This document shows, one piece after another, positions 8,093-16,017 of a stretch of 64,000 nt of DNA. The DNA is taken from assembly GCA_947588995.1 (NCBI GenBank), contig CANPZI010000011.1:1-64000 (forward strand), read 5' to 3'. Below the pieces are notes generated by a model. That model did no database searches. It was not told where the DNA came from and saw only the letters and a list, made by a program, of their open reading frames with translations. The DNA comes from an uncultured Lachnospiraceae bacterium (lineage in GTDB: Bacteria; Bacillota; Clostridia; Lachnospirales; Lachnospiraceae). A program made the position numbers and the translations under genes. Every line of letters begins with the position of its first letter. The stretch's first letter is position 1.

Positions 8093-8163
8093 CACTTCGC
8101 TCCTCCGCACCGCGCGGCCCGCACACCCAGACCGCCTATGATCCGCCCGCCTGACGCGGACAG

Positions 8164-8197
8164 AAAAAAGAATGAGAATACCGTATCGCTACGATAT
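8164..8197 (-). terminator. Weak terminator downstream of tRNA-Pro
   Basis: On the minus strand an 8-bp stem with one mismatch (8178-8197) precedes a TTCTTTTTT run at about 8164-8171. It lies just beyond the tRNA 3' end and is the only visible stop signal for that transcript. Confidence 0.4.
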
Positions 8198-8213
8198 CCC
8201 CACCCATTGACAA

Positions 8214-8286
8214 TCGGAGTGACAAGACTTGAACTTGCGGCCTCTACTTCCCTAAAGTAGCGCTCTACCACCTGAGCCACACCCCG
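8214..8286 (-). tRNA. tRNA-Pro, anticodon AGG as read
   Basis: A 73-base cloverleaf on the minus strand: acceptor CGGGGTG paired with CACTCCG (one G-U), D stem GCTC/GAGC, anticodon stem CTACT/AGTAG with loop TTAGGGA, T stem GCAAG/CTTGT with loop TTCAAGT, discriminator A. The anticodon positions read AGG, which pairs with CCU (proline). The C1-G72 first pair is a proline tRNA feature. The 3' CCA is not encoded. Most bacteria read CCN with UGG, GGG and CGG anticodons, so an A34 proline tRNA is worth noting. Confidence 0.93.
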
Positions 8287-8298
8287 ACAGCAGTTATC

Positions 8299-8327
8299 AT
8301 TATAACCAATTATCACAGAAAATGCAA
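8299..8327 (-). promoter_or_regulatory. tRNA-Pro promoter
   Basis: On the minus strand TTGCAT (8322-8327), a 17-base spacer and TATAAT (8299-8304); transcription would begin a few bases before the mature tRNA 5' end. Confidence 0.75.
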
Positions 8328-8344
8328 GCCTATCTTTTGTCTTG

Positions 8345-9694
8345 TCACTGATGCTGGTCGATCAGCTCCTCAAACTGCTCCTGCGGGACAGGCCGTGAGA
8401 AATAGTACCCCTGCTGAATCTGGCAGCCTACTTTCTTCAGGTAATCGCTCTGCTCGGACGTCTCCACGCCCTCGCACAGAGACGTGATCTGCAGTTTCTT
8501 CGCCATATCCACCATACAGGAAATCACAATCTTATCGCTCTCCTGCAGATTGTTGTCCTTGAGAAAAACCTTATCCAGCTTGATGATATCAATCGGCAGC
8601 CTGCTCAGCAGATTTAAGGAGGAATAGCCCGACCCGAAATCGTCCATGGAAACCTTGGTTCCCATTTTATGTAAACCTTCAACCAGAGTAAGCGCTTTCT
8701 CGGTATTTTCCAGATAGATACTTTCCGTCAACTCAAACTCAATCAGTTCCGGAGACAGCTTATACTCGTCAAACAGCCCCCGCACATAGTCCAAAATCGT
8801 CATCTTGTTCAGGTGCAGGCGCGACACATTCAGGGAGATCGGCACTACTTTCTTACCGGCCGCAACCCGTTCCGAGAGGAAACGGAACACCTCGCGGTAG
8901 ACATAGTAATCCACGTCCACGACCTGCCCGCTGCGCTCAATAAAAGGAATGAACTGATCCGGGTAGACGAACGTGCCGTCCGGCCTCTGCCAGCGGACAA
9001 GCGCCTCCGCACCGATCAGCTTCAGCGTCTCCGTCTCGATCTTCGGCTGATAATATACCTTAAATTCACGGTTGGCAATCGCCTTGGGAATCTGCGAGGT
9101 GATCTCCACTTCCCGCTTGATTCCCTCCATCATGCTGTTGTCAAAGAGGACGCAGCTGTCGTTCTCCAGCTCCTTGGCCACTTTGCGGGCCAGGTTCGCA
9201 TTGGAGACTACCGTCTCCGCGTCGTGGCTCCGGCTGTTCTTGTCCACGGTACTGATGCCTGTACAGAACTGCAGGCGGCTGTTCAGATATTTTTCGCGGA
9301 AACGCACTTCCCGCTCCTGATTGATCTTGTTGATAAAATCGCGGAACATCTCGCTCGTCACTTCATCCGGCATCCAGTTCGCCGCGATAAAGTTATCGGA
9401 GTAGACTCTCGAGCAGCAGATCATGTAGGGATTGTCCGCCGTCATCTCCTGCACGAAGTCTTTCAGCAGGGCGTCGCCCACCTGATATCCGTAAGTATCG
9501 TTGATATACTTAAAATGCCGGATATCGGTATAGACGATCACGATGCGCCTCTCGCCCATGTCGTCTATCGCTTTCTGCAGTTTCTTTAAAAACACCTCGT
9601 ACCTGTCCAGACCCGTCAGTGAATCCCGCATACCGCCCGGACCTCTCGACGAGGGATTTTCAATTTTGATGCGCCCCGCAAATAAATCGTCCAT
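8345..9694 (-). CDS. Degenerate GGDEF plus EAL domain protein (cyclic-di-GMP phosphodiesterase)
   Basis: A 449-residue cytoplasmic protein. Residues about 22-190 are a GGDEF-type fold (RDSLTGLDRYEVFL, DIRHFKYINDTYGYQVGD), but the catalytic GGDEF is replaced by SRVYSDNF, so no cyclase activity is expected. Residues about 200-449 are an EAL domain with all main catalytic signatures: GAEALVRW, NVSRLHL, FELTES, DDFGSGYSS, DIIKLDK and EGVET. It should therefore hydrolyse c-di-GMP, possibly controlled by nucleotide binding to the dead GGDEF domain. There are no membrane or sensory domains, so input is unclear. It has its own promoter upstream and stands alone between the tRNA and pepD. Confidence 0.92.
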   Translation of the reverse strand: MDDLFAGRIKIENPSSRGPGGMRDSLTGLDRYEVFLKKLQKAIDDMGERRIVIVYTDIRHFKYINDTYGYQVGDALLKDFVQEMTADNPYMICCSRVYSDNFIAANWMPDEVTSEMFRDFINKINQEREVRFREKYLNSRLQFCTGISTVDKNSRSHDAETVVSNANLARKVAKELENDSCVLFDNSMMEGIKREVEITSQIPKAIANREFKVYYQPKIETETLKLIGAEALVRWQRPDGTFVYPDQFIPFIERSGQVVDVDYYVYREVFRFLSERVAAGKKVVPISLNVSRLHLNKMTILDYVRGLFDEYKLSPELIEFELTESIYLENTEKALTLVEGLHKMGTKVSMDDFGSGYSSLNLLSRLPIDIIKLDKVFLKDNNLQESDKIVISCMVDMAKKLQITSLCEGVETSEQSDYLKKVGCQIQQGYYFSRPVPQEQFEELIDQHQ

Positions 9695-9759
9695 GTCTCA
9701 CAACTCCATACTGCCGCTGCTTCTTATGCCTTGCCCGCACGCTCTTTTTCAATTTCTAT

Positions 9760-9788
9760 ATTTTACTATGCGCCGCACGCAGTGTCAA
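9760..9788 (-). promoter_or_regulatory. Promoter of the GGDEF/EAL gene
   Basis: On the minus strand TTGACA (9783-9788), 17-base spacer, TAAAAT (9760-9765), about 65 bases upstream of the start codon and just after the pepD stop. Confidence 0.72.
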
Positions 9789-9814
9789 CCGCGCGCCCGC
9801 AAAAATTTCGTAAA

Positions 9815-11272
9815 TCATCTGTGTGCCAGAATCGCGCACAAAAATTCCCAGGTCCGCCGTACGGAGGCGATATCCAGACTTTCTTTCGCCGTGTGTACAT
9901 CCGACATGTCCGGCCCCATGGAGACGCAGTCGAGTCCCGGCAGTCTGGCTGCCAGAATACCGCACTCCACACCGGCGTGAATGGCTTCCAGGACGGGTTT
10001 TTTGCCGTACATTTCCTCATAAACTTCGGCCGCCTGGTCCCGCAGCGGGGAATCTTTGCGGTACGCCCAGCCCGGATAAGGATTCCTGATCTCGGTCTTT
10101 GCGCCGAACCGCGACGCCGTCTCCTCCATCTGTCCGCAGAGCGCATCCCTCTCCCCGTCCACGGAACTCCTGACCGCATAGGACAGCGTAAGCTCCCCCT
10201 GACCCGTCGATACGATGCCCAGATTCAGCGAAGTCTCCACCAGGCCCGCAAGCTCACGGCTCATAGCCGTCACGCCGTTGGGCAGCTCGCACAGGCAGGC
10301 AAGTGCCCGCGCCGTGGACGCCGTATCATAACAGGACTCTCCCGCCTGCGCGCCGGACACCTCACACGACACGCTAAATCCTGCATCGCGGTCGCCAAGT
10401 TCCTCTCTGATCGCCCGCTCCTGTTCCCTGATGCAGGCGAGTGCCTTTTCTTCCATAGTTATGTCAACCAGAATGGCGGCCTCCGCTTCACGTGGGATCG
10501 CATTGTCCGCCACACCGCCGCGCATCTCTATCAGGCGCACGACAGTCTGTCCGCTCAATTCTTTCAGAATCCGCCCCAGAATACAGTTCGCGTTGCCTCT
10601 GCCCTTGTCGATCTCCATGCCGGAATGTCCGCCCAGCAGTCCGAAAACTCTCAGCGTCAGCCTGCGGACCGAGGAAAGAATCTCCGCCTCACGGCGCAGG
10701 GGCAGGCTCACCTCCATGCGCGCGCCGCCCGCGCAGCTCGTGATGATGACGCCCTCTTCTTCCTGATCGAGATTGATGAGTCGTCTGCCGCGCAGCACAG
10801 ACAGATCGATCGCTTTGGCGCCCTGCATCCCTGTCTCCTCATCCACCGTCAGCACAACCTCCAGCCTGGGGTGGGCGATATCCTGCGCATCCAGAAGCGC
10901 CAGCGCATAGGCGACCGCGATCCCGTCGTCGCCGCCGAGGCTCGTCCCCTCGGCGCGGATCCTGCCGCCGTCTATACAGAGTTTCAGCGCTTCTCTCGTC
11001 ATATCGACTGCGACGCCCGGATCCGTAACCGCCACCATATCCATGTGGCCCTGCAGGATCATCGTTTCCACATCCTCATATCCCGCCGCCGCATCCTTGA
11101 CGATAATGATGTTGCCCAGTTCATCCTGCACGCAAAAAAGCCCTCTCTCCTCGGCAAACCGCCTCAGGTAGTCGCTGATCTGCCTGACATTGCCGGAGCC
11201 GTGCGGGATCTTCGTGATCTCCTCAAAATAGTGAAATACGCTCTCCGGTTTCAGGTTTTTCAACACACTCAT
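9815..11272 (-). CDS. pepD: Aminoacyl-histidine dipeptidase PepD (M20 family)
   Basis: A 485-residue M20C metallopeptidase that cleaves Xaa-His and other dipeptides. It shows the family start (PESVFHYFEEITKIPHGSGN), the zinc-site segments LQGHMDMVA and GTSLGGDDGIAVA, and the catalytic DEETGM. Length matches the family norm. Its start codon overlaps the stop of the upstream GH27 gene in an ATGA arrangement (4 bases), implying translational coupling. The pairing of a dipeptidase with an alpha-galactosidase has no obvious metabolic logic beyond general nutrient use. No signal peptide, so cytoplasmic. Confidence 0.93.
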   Translation of the reverse strand: MSVLKNLKPESVFHYFEEITKIPHGSGNVRQISDYLRRFAEERGLFCVQDELGNIIIVKDAAAGYEDVETMILQGHMDMVAVTDPGVAVDMTREALKLCIDGGRIRAEGTSLGGDDGIAVAYALALLDAQDIAHPRLEVVLTVDEETGMQGAKAIDLSVLRGRRLINLDQEEEGVIITSCAGGARMEVSLPLRREAEILSSVRRLTLRVFGLLGGHSGMEIDKGRGNANCILGRILKELSGQTVVRLIEMRGGVADNAIPREAEAAILVDITMEEKALACIREQERAIREELGDRDAGFSVSCEVSGAQAGESCYDTASTARALACLCELPNGVTAMSRELAGLVETSLNLGIVSTGQGELTLSYAVRSSVDGERDALCGQMEETASRFGAKTEIRNPYPGWAYRKDSPLRDQAAEVYEEMYGKKPVLEAIHAGVECGILAARLPGLDCVSMGPDMSDVHTAKESLDIASVRRTWEFLCAILAHR

Positions 11273-12546
11273 GATTTTCCCACCTCATCCTCCATGTGAT
11301 AAGCCATACAGCCATGCCGTTCCAGCACGACCGTAAGCGTCCCGCCGACAGACATTTTTTCACCGCTCCACAGTTCCATGAGACGCACTTTCCCGTCTGT
11401 CTCCAGATCGCTCATGGCCAGCGTATAGGTGCAGGGATTCTCCCCGATATTAAACAGGGCAAAATACTGGCCGCCGTCCGCGCACGACGCGGCCCAGAGG
11501 ACCAGTTCCGTCCCCGCCGTCTCCCTGCGCCACACCTGATGCGCGTGCCGCGCTTTCCCGTGCATGTCGAGAATCCGGCTGTTTGTCAGCAGATCCTCCG
11601 TAAAACCATCCAGCTTCGTCAGTTCCGCACCGATCATCAGCGGCGAGCGGAAAATGCACCACAGCGTCATCATGGTTTCCTGTTCCTGTGGCGTAAAATG
11701 TGTTGCGTCCGCCGCGTCATAGTCCTGCCTGAGCGCTCCCACCGGCAGCATATCCGCATCCGCCCAGTGTCCCGCGCCGTTGTGGATCGACCACTTCTCG
11801 CACCGCTCGAACATCGCATAGAGCAGTTTCCAGTCATCCCAGAAATCGTCCGTAATGCGCCACATATCGGCCGTCTGCTTGTACAGCTCCGCTTTTTCCA
11901 GAAGTGCCGGCCCCGGCGATAAGCTCAATATCATCTCACGCCCGCAGTTTCTCAGCGCTTCGCTTAGCAGGACAAGCTCCGCCTCCTCGTGCGGCAGTTC
12001 TCTGGCGATATCGTCGCACTTGACAAAGTCCACGCCCCACGACGCATACAGCGCAAACAGACTCTCGTAATAGGCCTTTGCCCCCTCTTTCGACGGATCC
12101 ACGCCGTACATGTCCGTGTTCCAGGCGCATATGCTGGCAGTCTTCGCGATATCGCGCGCCGACGCGCCGCTGCCCAGAATCGGCGTGCCGCGATGTACGG
12201 CCTGTCTGGGGATTCCCCGCATCATATGGATGCCGAATTTCAAGCCGAGCGAGTGTACATAGTCCGCAAGCGGCTTAAATCCCCTGCCGTCCGCCGCGGA
12301 GGGAAAGCGATTTGGCGCCGGGACAAGCCGCGAATACTCATCCATGCACAACTTTGCAAACGCGTGATACTCGTGTGTCGCGGCAGTGGGCTCATACCAC
12401 TGGATATCCACAACGATATACTCCCAGCCGTATGGCCGCAAATGTTCTGCCATATACGCCGCATTTTTTCTGACGATCTCCTCCGTCACGGCCGCGCCGT
12501 AACAATCCCATGAATTCCAGCCCATCGGCGGTCTGTATCGTTCCAT
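11269..12546 (-). CDS. Glycoside hydrolase family 27 protein (alpha-galactosidase-like)
   Basis: About 425 residues from the ATG at 12546, with AAGGAG 9 bases upstream; a GTG at 12573 is an alternative. Clan GH-D TIM barrel signatures: PPMGWNSWDCYG at the start, YIVVDIQWYEP on the second strand, WGVDFVKCDD with the nucleophile aspartate, and WRITDDFWDDW with the acid/base aspartate. The C-terminal 80 residues look like the usual beta-sandwich. It should release terminal alpha-galactose (or a related sugar such as alpha-N-acetylgalactosamine or beta-arabinopyranose) from oligosaccharides. There is no signal peptide, so the substrate must be imported. It is translationally coupled to pepD. Confidence 0.88.
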   Translation of the reverse strand: MERYRPPMGWNSWDCYGAAVTEEIVRKNAAYMAEHLRPYGWEYIVVDIQWYEPTAATHEYHAFAKLCMDEYSRLVPAPNRFPSAADGRGFKPLADYVHSLGLKFGIHMMRGIPRQAVHRGTPILGSGASARDIAKTASICAWNTDMYGVDPSKEGAKAYYESLFALYASWGVDFVKCDDIARELPHEEAELVLLSEALRNCGREMILSLSPGPALLEKAELYKQTADMWRITDDFWDDWKLLYAMFERCEKWSIHNGAGHWADADMLPVGALRQDYDAADATHFTPQEQETMMTLWCIFRSPLMIGAELTKLDGFTEDLLTNSRILDMHGKARHAHQVWRRETAGTELVLWAASCADGGQYFALFNIGENPCTYTLAMSDLETDGKVRLMELWSGEKMSVGGTLTVVLERHGCMAYHMEDEVGKS

Positions 12547-12634
12547 CTCTCCGCTCTCCTTTTCTAGTTTCACCCGTCATCGCGGCATTCGCCAAATTGA
12601 CAAGCAGGCTTGTCAGCTTGGCTATTACCCGCGT

Positions 12635-12681
12635 AAAAAGAAAGGCCTCGCAAGCCGTGCCCCGGCTCGGGAAGCCTTTCT
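12635..12681 (-). terminator. Terminator of infC-rpmI-rplT
   Basis: On the minus strand a long GC-rich hairpin with outer arms GAAAGGC (12674-12680) and GCCTTTC (near 12640-12646), then TTTTT. It ends the ribosomal protein operon directly after rplT. Confidence 0.85.
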
Positions 12682-12691
12682 GTTGTACTCG

Positions 12692-13048
12692 TTACTTCAG
12701 ATTGCTCTTCGCAATCTCCGCCAGCGTGGTGAATCCCGCGGCATCATTGACCGCCAGTTCCGCCAGCATCTTTCTGTTCATATCGACGCCGGCTGTCTTC
12801 AGGCCGTACATAAATTTACTGTAGGACAGGCCGTTCATTCTGGCCGCCGCGTTGATACGCGCGATCCATAGCTGCCTGAACTGGCGCTTTCTCTCTTTTC
12901 TGCCCGCGTAGGAAGACGTCAGCGCCCTCATCACGGACTGTTTCGCCACTCTATACTGTTTTGATCTTGCGCCTCTGTAGCCTTTCGCAAGCTTTAATAC
13001 CCTGTTATGTTTTTTCTTGGCATTCATGCCGCCTTTGATTCTAGCCAT
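12692..13048 (-). CDS. rplT: 50S ribosomal protein L20
   Basis: A 118-residue, strongly basic protein identical in layout to bacterial L20 ([29 protein letters not shown] at the start, the [16 protein letters not shown] helix). It binds 23S rRNA domain I early in 50S assembly. L20 is also the autoregulator of this operon in well-studied bacteria, binding the transcript leader. It is the last gene of infC-rpmI-rplT, 26 bases after rpmI, with AGGAGG upstream and a strong terminator after. Confidence 0.98.
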   Translation of the reverse strand: MARIKGGMNAKKKHNRVLKLAKGYRGARSKQYRVAKQSVMRALTSSYAGRKERKRQFRQLWIARINAAARMNGLSYSKFMYGLKTAGVDMNRKMLAELAVNDAAGFTTLAEIAKSNLK

Positions 13049-13074
13049 GTCTGTTCCCTCCTAAATATAATAAC

Positions 13075-13272
13075 CTATAAATACGGTAAAATCTTCTTCA
13101 TATTCTTTACATTCGTCGGATCTGCAATCGCAGGCTTCCTGAGATTTCTCTTGGTCTTGGTCGTCTTTTTGGTCAAGATATGGCGTCTATAAGCTTTATT
13201 TCTCTTTAACTTACCCGTACCGGTCAGTTTAAAACGTTTTGCAGCCGCTCTGCTTGTCTTCATTTTTGGCAT
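13075..13272 (-). CDS. rpmI: 50S ribosomal protein L35
   Basis: A 65-residue basic protein with the L35 signature ([24 protein letters not shown], then [16 protein letters not shown]). Standard length, standard position between infC and rplT, and a clear AGGAGG site. It is a structural component of the large ribosomal subunit. Confidence 0.98.
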   Translation of the reverse strand: MPKMKTSRAAAKRFKLTGTGKLKRNKAYRRHILTKKTTKTKRNLRKPAIADPTNVKNMKKILPYL

Positions 13273-13343
13273 TTCACTATTCCTCCTGATCCATAAAATT
13301 TGCAGATATCCGTGTCGGATATCGGTTTATTTCAACTAAGCAG

Positions 13344-13850
13344 CTATCGCTTCTCAGCTAAAAACATCGTCATGCTCCGGCCTTCCACTTTCGGCGCTTT
13401 GTCCACGACCGCAATGTCCGCGAGTGCCTGCGCAAAGTCGTCCAGAATGTGCTTGCTGTTGTTCATGTGCGCCATCTCACGTCCTCTGAAACGAAGCGTA
13501 ATCTTCACTCTGTCGCCCTTGCCGATAAATTTCCTCGCGGCGTTAATCTTCGTATTCAGATCGTTGGTGTCAATATTGGGGGAAAGACGGATCTCCTTGA
13601 TCTCAACAGTCCTCTGTTTCTTCTTGGCTTCTTTCTCCTTGCGGGTCTGCTCATACCTGAATTTGCCGTAATCCACAATCTTGCAGACAGGCGGCTTCGC
13701 CGTCGGTGCGATCTTCACCAGATCGAGTCCTGCTTCCTCCGCCAGCTTCATTGCCTCTCTGGACGACATGATACCGAGCTGCTCGCCGTCCTCGCCGATC
13801 ACGCGCACTTCCCTGTCTCTGATCTGTTCGTTGATGAATAATTCGCTAAT
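13344..13850 (-). CDS. infC: Translation initiation factor IF-3, AUU start codon
   Basis: A 168-residue IF-3 with N-domain (LFINEQIRDREVRVIGEDGEQLGIM), linker and C-domain (KPPVCKIVDYGKFRYEQ; KITLRFRGREMAH). It binds the 30S subunit and checks start-codon fidelity. No ATG/GTG/TTG lies at the proper N terminus; instead GGAGGG followed 8 bases later by ATT (13848-13850) begins the conserved sequence, so AUU is the start. This is the well-known device by which IF-3 represses its own translation. A longer in-frame reading to 13997 runs through the attenuator and is not coding. First gene of infC-rpmI-rplT. Confidence 0.95.
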   Translation of the reverse strand: MSELFINEQIRDREVRVIGEDGEQLGIMSSREAMKLAEEAGLDLVKIAPTAKPPVCKIVDYGKFRYEQTRKEKEAKKKQRTVEIKEIRLSPNIDTNDLNTKINAARKFIGKGDRVKITLRFRGREMAHMNNSKHILDDFAQALADIAVVDKAPKVEGRSMTMFLAEKR

Positions 13851-14042
13851 GGCTTTTTCCCTCCATATTCTATACGCATAAAAAAAGCGGACAGCATATC
13901 TATCCGCTAACTCTTTCAGCACAGTCCCCGCCCGCCGCACGGCAGGAACAGACTGCAAATCCCGAATGATGAACGCTTGCGAACCCGATCGTTGCAAGGT
14001 GAGAGCGGATACTCTGCTTGGTTGTCATGTGCTCTCGCACAC
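13851..14042 (-). promoter_or_regulatory. infC operon leader, probable L20-type autoregulatory leader
   Basis: About 190 untranslated bases separate the promoter from the infC AUU. They hold several GC-rich hairpins and end in an intrinsic terminator (13880-13908) placed just before the ribosome binding site. This is the architecture of Bacillota L20 leader attenuators, where excess L20 favours termination. The L20-binding pseudoknot itself was not traced by eye. Confidence 0.7.
13880..13908 (-). terminator. Attenuator terminator in the infC leader
   Basis: On the minus strand AGCGGAtAG pairs with CTgTCCGCT around a 5-base loop and is followed by a seven-T run (13880-13886). Confidence 0.85.
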
Positions 14043-14048
14043 TCAGAT

Positions 14049-14077
14049 ACTATAACACAGGGAAAAGCGGCTGTCAA
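14049..14077 (-). promoter_or_regulatory. Promoter of infC-rpmI-rplT
   Basis: On the minus strand TTGACA (14072-14077), 17-base spacer, TATAGT (14049-14054): a near-consensus sigma-A promoter fitting a heavily expressed operon. Confidence 0.88.
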
Positions 14078-14119
14078 CCATGAATTTCCCATACTGCGTC
14101 GCAAAAATTTCCTGCCGCG

Positions 14120-14581
14120 CTACAACAGCATGTCCCCAAAGATACTGCTGCCCATAAGCCCCGCCGTGCCGCCGTAAGCCGACAGCAGCGTAGCTCCCGC
14201 GCCGAGAGAGGAATTTAAGAGCGACGACGTATTCAGCCCCAAGCCTGTCAGTCCGCCGTAATACCCCGCCGAGAGCAGGTTCATCTGCGTCTGCATCTTC
14301 TGCTGGTTCTCATAGAGGGCCGTCAGCGCCGTGCCGACATCCTCCCACTCCGGATCGCTCTTCAGATGTTCCAGCGCCTCCTCGATTTTCATTGTCCCGG
14401 CCTCGGATCCGCTCTTGTCCGCCGTCAGCCTCTCCACAGCCTCCTCCAGCGTAGTCGGAAATTTCTCAACAGCCGCCGCCCGTCTGCTTTCAGCACTCTG
14501 CCCGGCCGCCGTAAGCCCTGCGGCTTCCGAGACGCCCGTCTGATTATTTACATCCCGCATACCGAGATCATTGATATACAT
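14120..14581 (-). CDS. Hypothetical protein, helical, Ala/Gly/Leu-rich C terminus
   Basis: About 153 residues from the ATG at 14581 with GGGAGG 7 bases upstream. The first half is hydrophilic (MYINDLGMRDVNNQTG, an Ala-rich stretch, FPTTLEEAVERLTAD) with a predicted helix LEEAVERL. The second half has an amphipathic stretch (TALYENQQKMQTQMNLLSAGYYGG) and a low-complexity Gly/Leu/Ser tail that resembles flagellar or secretion-associated small proteins, but no family was recognised. It has its own promoter and is not obviously part of an operon. The YxND-like start recalls short Lachnospiraceae proteins annotated only as hypothetical. Confidence 0.65.
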   Translation of the reverse strand: MYINDLGMRDVNNQTGVSEAAGLTAAGQSAESRRAAAVEKFPTTLEEAVERLTADKSGSEAGTMKIEEALEHLKSDPEWEDVGTALTALYENQQKMQTQMNLLSAGYYGGLTGLGLNTSSLLNSSLGAGATLLSAYGGTAGLMGSSIFGDMLL

Positions 14582-14646
14582 GGAACTCCCTCCCGCATTG
14601 TCCTGTCGGTACATTGTGACAGCACAGTGCCACAGTGATATGAATT

Positions 14647-14675
14647 ATTCTACTCCGACTGCGCCGTCTTGTCCA
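14647..14675 (-). promoter_or_regulatory. Promoter of the hypothetical gene at 14120-14581
   Basis: On the minus strand TGGACA (14670-14675), 17-base spacer, TAGAAT (14647-14652), about 60 bases before the start codon. Confidence 0.65.
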
Positions 14676-14716
14676 TACTCCGGTAACGAATCCGCCGATA
14701 TTTGTCACCAATCCGG

Positions 14717-15454
14717 CTATCTCACCTTGATGGTGGCCGCGCTCGCCTTATATTCCTCCATGCGGTCATACTCATCTGTCTGGGTATAGGTGATCATATA
14801 GCTTCGGTCGGCGTTGATGGCATATTCCAGCTGTGTGACGGCAAATCCCTCCGCCTCATAGCTGCACAGGATGCGGAATGCCGGATAACCGCTGATTTCC
14901 ACGCTCTCGAAGCTCTCGACTTTCACATCGATCTCCTCCCCGTAGACCTCACTCAGCTCCGCCTCCGCCTGCTCCTCAAAAAGCTCCGCCGTCAGCAGCT
15001 GCAGAGAGACATCCCTGTCCATCACTTCATAGTAGATCATGGAAGCGTCGAGAGGATAGCGGTCGGTCACATACAGGCCCGGCGTCTCCTCCGACTCCTT
15101 AAAACCCTCCGGCAGGCCGAACACGCACCCTCTTGTGGCGCGCTCGATTTCCATGACCGACGTGTCCAGCTCATTTTCCTCCAAAAGTTCCGCCGTGAGC
15201 TGCTGCCTGGTCTCCTCATCCATGTCAATCTGCGCGTCAGCCGCTTCCCTCTGCGCCTCTGCAGCCGCGGTTTCTTCCGCCTCACTCTCCGCAGCCGCGT
15301 CCGTCTCTCCGGCCGCCTCAGTCCGCACGCTGCCGCCTGCAGTCTCCTCCGCATCGTCACCGCAGCCGGCAAGCAGCGCCGCCGTAACTCCCAGAGCCGC
15401 AAACAGTAGCGCCGCCCTTCTTCTTTCGTCTTTGCTGTGATATGTCCCTCGCAA
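14717..15454 (-). CDS. Putative lipoprotein of unknown function
   Basis: A 245-residue exported protein beginning with TTG (GGGAG 8 bases upstream). Arginines, a hydrophobic segment (ALLFAALGVTAALLAGC) and a clear lipobox LAGC at residue about 31 mark it for lipid attachment to the outer face of the membrane. Residues 32-85 are a low-complexity Ala/Glu/Thr spacer. The remaining 150 residues form a mixed alpha/beta domain (ATRGCVFGLPEGFKESEETPGLYVTDRYPLD; later ISGYPAFRILCSYEAEG and RSYMITYTQTDEYDRMEEY). The arrangement resembles PsbP/PrcB-like or DUF-type lipoproteins that carry a single small domain, but I cannot name the family. It lies between the DUF1540 gene and a hypothetical gene on the same strand. 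Confidence 0.75.
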   Translation of the reverse strand: MRGTYHSKDERRRAALLFAALGVTAALLAGCGDDAEETAGGSVRTEAAGETDAAAESEAEETAAAEAQREAADAQIDMDEETRQQLTAELLEENELDTSVMEIERATRGCVFGLPEGFKESEETPGLYVTDRYPLDASMIYYEVMDRDVSLQLLTAELFEEQAEAELSEVYGEEIDVKVESFESVEISGYPAFRILCSYEAEGFAVTQLEYAINADRSYMITYTQTDEYDRMEEYKASAATIKVR

Positions 15455-15571
15455 TTTATGTACTCCCGTCTCTGCATAATATAGTGATAAGCCCGCGCCG
15501 CGCGAACGCTCGGCGTCCGGCGCAGCCGCAGGCTCACTGCCGCCGCAGATTCCATCCGGCAGGACTTCCCG

Positions 15572-15886
15572 TCACGATTCCCGAAAGGTGCCGCACTCCG
15601 TCGCCTCACAGTTGTCCGCGCCAAGCCCCGTGATATCCACATGCTCCGCGTGGCACTTATAGTTACTATTATACACACATTTCACGGCTTCGCAATCAAT
15701 ACTGATCGTCCGGCAGGGATGCTCCAGCGAACTGACATAGGCGCCCTCCCTCTTTTCGGCAAAACTCTCACAGCACGTATCGCCGGAACAGTCGGCATGT
15801 TTGCCGCCCACCATGATATCTCCCTTACAGCAATACTTCTCCTGATTGTAAGAACAGTTTTCTACTCCGCATTTTAATTCCGCCAT
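15572..15886 (-). CDS. DUF1540 domain protein, two Cys-rich repeats
   Basis: About 104 residues from the ATG at 15886, with AGGAGG 5-8 bases upstream; ATGs at 15889 and 15934 are less well placed. Two similar cysteine-rich units are visible: LKCGVENCSYNQEKYCCKGDIMV...CSGDTCCESF and IDCEAVKCVYNSNYKCHAEHVDI...NCEATECGTF. Each matches the DUF1540 pattern of about six cysteines expected to bind metal. The domain is common in spore-forming Clostridia, and function is unknown; a spore or redox role is often suspected. It appears to stand alone. Confidence 0.88.
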   Translation of the reverse strand: MAELKCGVENCSYNQEKYCCKGDIMVGGKHADCSGDTCCESFAEKREGAYVSSLEHPCRTISIDCEAVKCVYNSNYKCHAEHVDITGLGADNCEATECGTFRES

Positions 15887-16017
15887 CATAACCTCCTGTT
15901 TTGCTGCATATGCGCGGCACCGCGCACACATCACACTGTGTTACCATGGTTATTATTGGCAGAATAGCCGGAGATTATACAGCGGCCCCGTTTTTTCCGG
16001 ACAGACAGGCCCGCGGA

